The notes beneath the pieces were generated by a model that saw nothing but the letters and a program-made list of their open reading frames with translations, ran no database searches and was not told the DNA's origin. DNA of 64,000 bases, from assembly GCF_032335695.1 (NCBI RefSeq), contig NZ_JACTOJ010000021.1, forward strand, positions 1 through 64,000, read 5' to 3'. Both the position numbers and the translations under genes were made by a program. Below are positions 58,953-64,000 of the stretch, in pieces (within the stretch, counting starts at the first letter, position 1; each line of letters begins with the position of its first letter). This DNA comes from JACTOJ01 sp032335695. Its GTDB lineage: Bacteria; Bacillota; Clostridia; Clostridiales; Clostridiaceae.

Positions 58953-59933
58953 TTATTTTATAGAATTAAGATTCTTAAGCACTCTTATATCGTCGCCGTA
59001 AAACTTAAATAGATTAAAGTTTCCAAAAAGCCTTGAGGTTATTCTTTCTGAATATATTGAGGATAATTCTTTTAAAGAATAATTAGTAGATACAAGCATT
59101 TTCTTTTGATTCAAAAGCTTTTGGTTTAGTATATTAAAGAGCTCGGTTTTAGAGAATTCGTTTATCTGCTCTGTGCCCAAATCGTCTATTATCAAAAGAT
59201 CGCAGTTTACAATCAATTCTTCTAAGGTTTCATCATTCTCAAATCTTATCTTTCTAAGATCTTTTATTAATTCCTCGGCAGTTCTGTATACCACAAATAC
59301 TCCTCTATCCAATAGATCTTTAGCTATGCAATGGGATAGAAAGGTTTTTCCTGTGCCAGAGCTTCCATAAAAAAGAAGATTGTCGCTTATGGCATTGAAA
59401 TTCTTCAAAAAATTCATGGCTCTAGGGAGAATTTGCTCCATGTTTTTTCTAGCACTCTGAGGATTTTCTCCATCTCTAGCGGAAGAGTAATAATTAAGAT
59501 TGAAATTATCAAAATTATTTTCAGAGAGTATTTGGTTTAATGCTGAATCCTTGTAGTATAGCTTCACCAATTTTTGTTTATAGCAGCTGCATTTTGAATT
59601 TCCTATATATCCAGTATCCTTGCACTTAGGGCATTGATAGTGAATGGACAGATAATCCTGAGAGTAACCAGCAGATACAAGGGCTTCAACTTTTTTTATT
59701 CTCAAATCGGTTAATTCTGTTTTTAGTTTCTTTAAGTATAGTTCTCTATTTTCTACATTTTTCAAGGAACTCATGGAAATGGTTAAGCAAAGCTTGGCTA
59801 TAGCCTTATCTATGCTTGTAACTTCGGGAACTTTAGCAGCCACTTCAGCTTTTCTCACGGAGAGAGCTTCGTTTTCCGCATTTCCTATTTCTTCATATAT
59901 TTTCATTATATCTGAATGGTAGCTTTTTATCAT
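58953..59933 (-). CDS. dnaC: DnaC/DnaI-type helicase loader
   Basis: A 326-residue AAA+ ATPase. It has a Cys-rich segment (CPKCKDTGYIGNSKCSCYKQ near 100), Walker A LFYGSSGTGKTFLSHC near 190, Walker B LLIIDDLGTEQ near 250, and sensor residues later (STNYSLKEL, RITSRLFGNF). It loads the replicative helicase. It overlaps the DnaD-domain gene by 4 nt, the usual clostridial pair. Confidence 0.92.
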   Translation of the reverse strand: MIKSYHSDIMKIYEEIGNAENEALSVRKAEVAAKVPEVTSIDKAIAKLCLTISMSSLKNVENRELYLKKLKTELTDLRIKKVEALVSAGYSQDYLSIHYQCPKCKDTGYIGNSKCSCYKQKLVKLYYKDSALNQILSENNFDNFNLNYYSSARDGENPQSARKNMEQILPRAMNFLKNFNAISDNLLFYGSSGTGKTFLSHCIAKDLLDRGVFVVYRTAEELIKDLRKIRFENDETLEELIVNCDLLIIDDLGTEQINEFSKTELFNILNQKLLNQKKMLVSTNYSLKELSSIYSERITSRLFGNFNLFKFYGDDIRVLKNLNSIK

Positions 59934-60907
59934 TTATCATCCCACCCTAAAAGACGTTTTTCTAAAGAATCATAATCGTAAACTCTCTGCTCAAAATTAT
60001 TAAAATTATCATTCTTATTTTTGCTTGGAGTATTTTTCTTTGAAACCTGTCTTTTATTATCCTTTAGTCTTATGTCATCAAGAGTTTTTATTCCATCTTT
60101 ATGCCAGCTTGAAAGTATGGCGTCTATATATTTGAAATCTGCCCTATTAAGTCTTTCAAAGCATATATCACAAGCCTTAAATACAATTTCTACTGAAAAA
60201 TTTAGGGTAGTAACCCATTTATCCAGCATTTCCTCTTGAGGCTTCATTACATCCGCATCTTTTATCCCTAAGTAAGTAAGGATTTTTCTGTATTTAATCC
60301 ATTTATCCTCATGCCTTTTTATATAGCTCTGAGCTTGATCTATATTCTGTATTTTAGCTTCATGCCAGCCTATGGCCACTTTTTCTATATATCTGTAATC
60401 GCTTTTTCCCTTTGAAACACAGTATTCTATAAGCAGAAGAATAAGTTCAGGAGAAAAGTTTAAATCTTTCTGCCAGCCTATATATGTTGAAATTTCCTTT
60501 GAAGCCAAAGGACGGGCTACTAATTTTTCTATTTCCTGAAGCATATCTTTTGTAGAAGAATTGCTAAGCTCTTCAAGAATATTTACATCGCTGGCTGGTT
60601 TTATAGCATCTTCTGAAAGATCAACAAATTCTATATTATAGTTGCCCATGCTGTCGAGAGGACGAAATTTTATAACTCCCTCTTCATTCCAATAATTCCA
60701 TGCATTCATTACATCGGATTCAAGAAGATGAAGTGCGGAGGCCATCAGTGTGGAATTTACACCAGGCTCATTGCTTAAACAGTATTTAAGCGCTAGTAAA
60801 TATACTTTTATAAACTCCCCACGGGCTTTAGGCATATATTTTTCTATAAATATGTTGCTTACCGGTGTATAATCATTGGAGCTTTTTTTGAACATGAATG
60901 TACTCAT
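59930..60907 (-). CDS. DnaD-domain replication protein
   Basis: A 325-residue protein with an N-terminal winged-helix-like part and two DnaD-type C-terminal domains (EISTYIGWQKDLNFSPELILLLIEYCV near 150 and the similar segment before SSWHKDGIKTLDDI near 280). It remodels DNA for helicase loading with the DnaC product. ATG 60907 is chosen (AAAGGGTTGATAGGT upstream); an earlier ATG at 60925 has no ribosome site. Confidence 0.88.
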   Translation of the reverse strand: MSTFMFKKSSNDYTPVSNIFIEKYMPKARGEFIKVYLLALKYCLSNEPGVNSTLMASALHLLESDVMNAWNYWNEEGVIKFRPLDSMGNYNIEFVDLSEDAIKPASDVNILEELSNSSTKDMLQEIEKLVARPLASKEISTYIGWQKDLNFSPELILLLIEYCVSKGKSDYRYIEKVAIGWHEAKIQNIDQAQSYIKRHEDKWIKYRKILTYLGIKDADVMKPQEEMLDKWVTTLNFSVEIVFKACDICFERLNRADFKYIDAILSSWHKDGIKTLDDIRLKDNKRQVSKKNTPSKNKNDNFNNFEQRVYDYDSLEKRLLGWDDK

Positions 60908-61072
60908 ACCTATCAACCCTTTCATACATTCTATAATTTGGAGTTCATATATTTATTATAGCAAAGTGGAAACATCACCTCAATAAATAAAATTTTCATG
61001 TTTGAAGGAATAAAAAATACAATTTAGGATATATTAAGGTGTGTTCGGCAAATTTAGGAAGGGATGATTTTC

Positions 61073-61663
61073 ATGCATTATATTAAATTCAGCAAGGTAA
61101 GCTGCATCATAATGTTGTGCACGCTTTTTTTATGTGTAGCCGTATATTTTTCATATACACCAAAAGCTGGAGAAATAAAAAATAAAGTTAGTAATCAAAA
61201 TGTAAATAAAGCAAAAGATAAGGAAATAAATCAAAACACAAATAAGGTGATTCAAACATCATCTCAAAATAGTAGCAGTGCAAACACAACGAGTATGCTT
61301 CCTCCTTCAAGAGGTGTCATAAGTTCAAAATTCGGCACCCGCTGGGGAAAGATGCATCAAGGAGTGGATATAGCAGCAGATTTAGGAACGCCTATAAAGG
61401 CAGCTTTGGATGGAAAGGTTATTTATTCTAGCTGGATGGAGGGATATGGTAATACTATAGAGCTCCAGCATCAGGGGGAGGTAGTGACGCTTTATGGTCA
61501 TTGCAGCAAGCGCATAGCTGACCTTGGTCAATATGTGAAAAAAGGTGATGTTATAGGCTTGGTAGGAAGCACTGGAAGGAGCACTGGACCTCATCTGCAT
61601 TTTGAGGTGAGAATTAATGGAACTCCTGTAGATCCTCAAGGCTATGTAGCTTTAGGAAGCTAG
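61073..61663 (+). CDS. M23-family peptidoglycan endopeptidase
   Basis: A 196-residue exported protein: signal anchor (IIMLCTLFLCVAVYFSY), Asn/Lys/Gln-rich linker, then an LytM domain. Zinc ligands are in MHQGVDIAAD (His-x3-Asp) and HLHFEV (His-x-His), with YGHC before them. It cuts cell-wall cross-links. ATG 61073 lies 9 nt after AGGAAGGG, which overlaps the ATG at 61064. Confidence 0.9.
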   Translation: MHYIKFSKVSCIIMLCTLFLCVAVYFSYTPKAGEIKNKVSNQNVNKAKDKEINQNTNKVIQTSSQNSSSANTTSMLPPSRGVISSKFGTRWGKMHQGVDIAADLGTPIKAALDGKVIYSSWMEGYGNTIELQHQGEVVTLYGHCSKRIADLGQYVKKGDVIGLVGSTGRSTGPHLHFEVRINGTPVDPQGYVALGS

Positions 61664-61674
61664 ACTAAAAACAA

Positions 61675-61715
61675 GATATCCAAGCGACTCAATGCTTGGA
61701 TATCAACATTTTTTG
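61675..61715 (+). terminator. Terminator after the M23 gene
   Basis: GATATCCAAGC and GCTTGGATATC form a perfect 11-bp stem, followed by AACATTTTTT. Confidence 0.85.
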
Positions 61716-61729
61716 AAATATACCATTTA

Positions 61730-62926
61730 TTAATAGTCCTTAGAAAATAATTTATCTACAGATAATATTGCTTTTTCGCTGGAATCATCCTCGGATTGAT
61801 TGCAGCATATTTTAAGGAGCGACAAAACGTCCTTGAAAGCTAAATTAGGTCTATTTTCTATTAATATAGCACATATACCGCTTATAAAAGCGCAGGCACA
61901 AGAAGTGCCAGTATAATTTGTATAAGCCTTTTCTAAAGGATGAGGATAAACCTTTGCACCATTTTTCTCTGAAACATAGAAAATATTAGAATTAAGAGAA
62001 CAAATATTTGTACATACTGATGACAAATCAGGTTTTTCTAATTTCCCAAAGGGACCTTTAGAAGAATAGGCAAAAGGGTTGTGGTCTGGAGAGGAATCCA
62101 ATCCTCCAACAGTTATGCAGTTGCTTAAAGCAGAGATACCTGTTATGTTCGCATAATCCGCTTTCAAAGACCCGGAAGGCAGCACAGGAATTATATTTTT
62201 ATCTATAAGTCTATCGAAAAATATCTTAAAGCAGTTAATTAGTCTTATATCAAAATCCAGTATTTCAAATGGAAGGCAGGCAATTCTTATATTGAACTCA
62301 GAAGAATCTTTTATTATACATTCAAAAGCGTAGAATATATCTGAGATTTTACCTTTTCCAGTAGCATCGAAAGCTTTTACAGCGTATAGATGAGCTTCTT
62401 GAGCAACACCTGAATAGATTCCTTTTGAGGAATAGCCGCTGCCGCAAAGAAGTCCAGCAATAAAAGTTCCATGCCCGTTATCATCATATGGAAATTTAAA
62501 ATTATTTAAGGGATCAATGAATTTTTTTATTTTTCCTCTAGGCTTCTCAAGGTCTGCATGGGGATAAACTCCGCTATCTATAAGTGCTATACCCACTCCG
62601 CTGCCAGTATGAGGAGAGTTGTTTTTTAAGTGTACATTATTTGCAGTAAGTATATTTGTGCCGCATAAAAAGGCATAAGAATCAAAGGCTATATAATCTA
62701 CCTCAGGATATTCCAGTAATCTTTCTATAGTATTAGAAGATAATATTGCTGATACCATGTTTATGCAGGGAAAAGAATAAAGAAGAACTCCTTTTGATGA
62801 TTTTACCTTTTTTTCCACTGAATTAATTAATGACTTACAAAATATGTTTACTCTATAGTTTTTATAAATTTTATTTTCTAAACAATATTTTAGATTAGTG
62901 GATATTTTATTTTTTAAAAAAAACAT
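61730..62926 (-). CDS. Subtilisin-like serine protease (S8 family)
   Basis: A 398-residue protease without a signal peptide. The triad is complete: Asp in GIALIDSGVYPH near 120, His in DNGHGTFIAGLL near 152, Ser in TGTSCACAFISG near 345. A lead segment of about 95 residues could be a propeptide. It resembles the Csp germination proteases of clostridial spores, but that role is not certain from this protein alone. Confidence 0.88.
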   Translation of the reverse strand: MFFLKNKISTNLKYCLENKIYKNYRVNIFCKSLINSVEKKVKSSKGVLLYSFPCINMVSAILSSNTIERLLEYPEVDYIAFDSYAFLCGTNILTANNVHLKNNSPHTGSGVGIALIDSGVYPHADLEKPRGKIKKFIDPLNNFKFPYDDNGHGTFIAGLLCGSGYSSKGIYSGVAQEAHLYAVKAFDATGKGKISDIFYAFECIIKDSSEFNIRIACLPFEILDFDIRLINCFKIFFDRLIDKNIIPVLPSGSLKADYANITGISALSNCITVGGLDSSPDHNPFAYSSKGPFGKLEKPDLSSVCTNICSLNSNIFYVSEKNGAKVYPHPLEKAYTNYTGTSCACAFISGICAILIENRPNLAFKDVLSLLKICCNQSEDDSSEKAILSVDKLFSKDY

Positions 62927-63130
62927 GAGTACTCCTTTCTCATATTTTTAATTATGACTATGTCTTAAAAATATGTTTGTACTTACATTAAATTGTACAA
63001 GTAATTTTATGAACTATTATATTATATGAAACTATTGATAAATGTTATATATTGACGTATGATTTTATTGTATTTTTTTATTAAAGATATTTTAAAAATT
63101 TGTGCTTTAACATATGAAAGGAGATCAGCG

Positions 63131-63322
63131 ATGCCTTTAATAGATTATAAATGTAAAAAATGTGGAGAAAATTTCTTTGAAATAGTTAAAAATGATAAAG
63201 ATAGAGTTTTTTGTCCTAAATGCGGAAGTGAAGAAGCAGAGAGGGTGTATAAAGGGAAATACTATGGGAAAAATGGAGGAGGCTGCAGCGGCAACTGTTC
63301 GGGCTGTGCTGGATGCCATTAG
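63131..63322 (+). CDS. FmdB-type zinc-ribbon protein
   Basis: A 63-residue protein. The zinc ribbon is YKCKKCGENFFEIV and VFCPKCGSEEAERVYKG; the tail is Gly/Cys-rich (GGGCSGNCSGCAGCH). ATG 63131 follows GAAAGGAG; the longer frame from 63059 has no ribosome site. The family is often called FmdB and is thought to be regulatory, but its role is not settled. Confidence 0.85.
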   Translation: MPLIDYKCKKCGENFFEIVKNDKDRVFCPKCGSEEAERVYKGKYYGKNGGGCSGNCSGCAGCH

Positions 63323-63329
63323 TAAAGCA

Positions 63330-63758
63330 TCACTTTCTCTTAAATAAGATTATGCCTATGAGCATAAGTATGACCCCTAAAATTTTTGATGTAGAAAAAG
63401 TTATTTTGGTTGAATCAAATAATCCAAAAGCATCAATTAGAGCGGCGGATAAAAGCTGTGCTAAAAGTATAGTTAATATAGCATAAGTTGTTCCTAATTG
63501 ATGAATGCTTTTCATTACTGTAAAAGTTATTATTACGCCGATAAGACCGCCGGATAAATATAGTTTGTTTACATCCCTTATGGCTCTTATGTTGCCATCT
63601 CTCACAAATAAGAATATTATTAAAGTAAAAATAAAGGCTGTGCCTTGAACTATCAGGTTTGTTTGCCAACAACCTATTTTAAGGTACAGTCTAGTATTGA
63701 ACACCCCTTGCAGGCTCATAGATACCCCTGCGATTATAGCCAATAGTAAACCTATCAT
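63330..63758 (-). CDS. YdcZ/DMT-family small membrane transporter
   Basis: A 142-residue protein with four to five helices: LLLAIIAGVSMSLQGVFNTRL, LIVQGTAFIFTLIIFLFV, LSGGLIGVIITFTVMKSI, ILTILLAQLLSAALIDAFG. The start GVSMSLQGVFNTRL and AQLLSAALIDAFG are DMT/YdcZ (DUF606) signatures. Substrate unknown. The stop converges with the FmdB gene. Confidence 0.85.
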   Translation of the reverse strand: MIGLLLAIIAGVSMSLQGVFNTRLYLKIGCWQTNLIVQGTAFIFTLIIFLFVRDGNIRAIRDVNKLYLSGGLIGVIITFTVMKSIHQLGTTYAILTILLAQLLSAALIDAFGLFDSTKITFSTSKILGVILMLIGIILFKRK

Positions 63759-63858
63759 AAGTAATCACCTCAAGGCTAGTATACCCATGCTGCGAAAAAA
63801 AATTCTGAGAGGTTATGATTTAAAATAATATAGATTTTTAAAGCATAAGCTAAAATTA

Positions 63859-63911
63859 AAAAAGAGCTTGGCATTAGCAATTTTCAATTGCTAATGTCAC
63901 AGCCCTTTTGT
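63859..63911. terminator. Bidirectional terminator near the right edge
   Basis: A long stem with core ATTAGCAATT and AATTGCTAAT and flanks AAAAGAGCT and AGCCCTTTT, T-rich on both strands. It probably ends a gene beyond the window edge. The last 90 bp hold nothing recognisable. Confidence 0.7.
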
Positions 63912-64000
63912 TTTTATAGTTAATAATTTGTGGCATTACATATATCATTAATATTGTATCTTAAAATATATGTATTCTCTATATCTTTTTCACTGAAACC

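Overview
The window is AT-rich chromosomal DNA from a low-GC, spore-forming Firmicute, most likely Clostridium sensu stricto. The evidence is codon bias and AUG/GUG/UUG starts with strong AGGAGG sites, a YtaF-type protein, a subtilisin-like protease of the spore Csp kind, the DnaD/DnaC loader pair, and clostridial purA, speD and tRNA arrangements. No species can be named from the sequence alone.

Layout. 0-1.2 kb: the 3' part of an IS256-family transposase and a decayed NlpC/P60 gene. 1.4-8.2 kb: one operon for a prenylated quinone and membrane redox proteins (short polyprenyl diphosphate synthase, DoxX-like, FixH/YtkA-like, NapH/CcoG-like polyferredoxin, two UbiA prenyltransferases, CPBP protease, UbiE/MenG methyltransferase). 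8.5-17.9 kb: an 11-subunit complex I (nuoABCDHIJKLMN) with no NADH module (no nuoEFG). 18-20.2 kb: OmpR-type response regulator and histidine kinase. 20.4-40.4 kb: envelope metal and thiol-redox genes, including a YHS protein, CopA/CopZ, a SHOCT protein, a Met-rich exported protein, a multicopper oxidase, two CcdA-like proteins and a TlpA/ResA thioredoxin, an HMA-TauE-cupredoxin fusion, a NlpC/P60 hydrolase, a second kinase whose response regulator has an in-frame TGA, a chemoreceptor and a small polytopic protein. 41-43.5 kb: decayed DNA (5'-truncated topB, regulator and zinc-ribbon remnants). 43.6-64 kb: ordinary housekeeping (speD, lepB, purA, nox, ECF/pyridoxal kinase, ytaF, deacetylase, acyl-ACP thioesterase, a tRNA array with a duplicated Glu-Val-Asp block, dnaC/dnaD, M23 and S8 peptidases).

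Main discovery. Thirteen transcription units between 1.4 and 40.5 kb, on both strands, have the same promoter design: two or more tandem 11-bp units of consensus CTTCATANNNN (or CTACATANNNN), then exactly 5 nt, then a -10 hexamer. There is no recognisable -35. This is the geometry expected for an activator of the OmpR/PhoB family. The units cover the quinone operon, complex I, the two-component genes themselves, the multicopper oxidase, the CcdA/TlpA operon, the HMA-TauE-cupredoxin fusion, several small metal-binding or membrane proteins, a cell-wall hydrolase and a chemoreceptor. I saw no such element in 43-64 kb. The sequence therefore suggests one two-component regulon that builds a quinone-linked, probably ferredoxin-fed membrane redox chain together with an extracytoplasmic copper and disulfide apparatus, in an organism group usually described as lacking quinones and respiration. 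The stimulus and the terminal electron acceptor cannot be read from this window.
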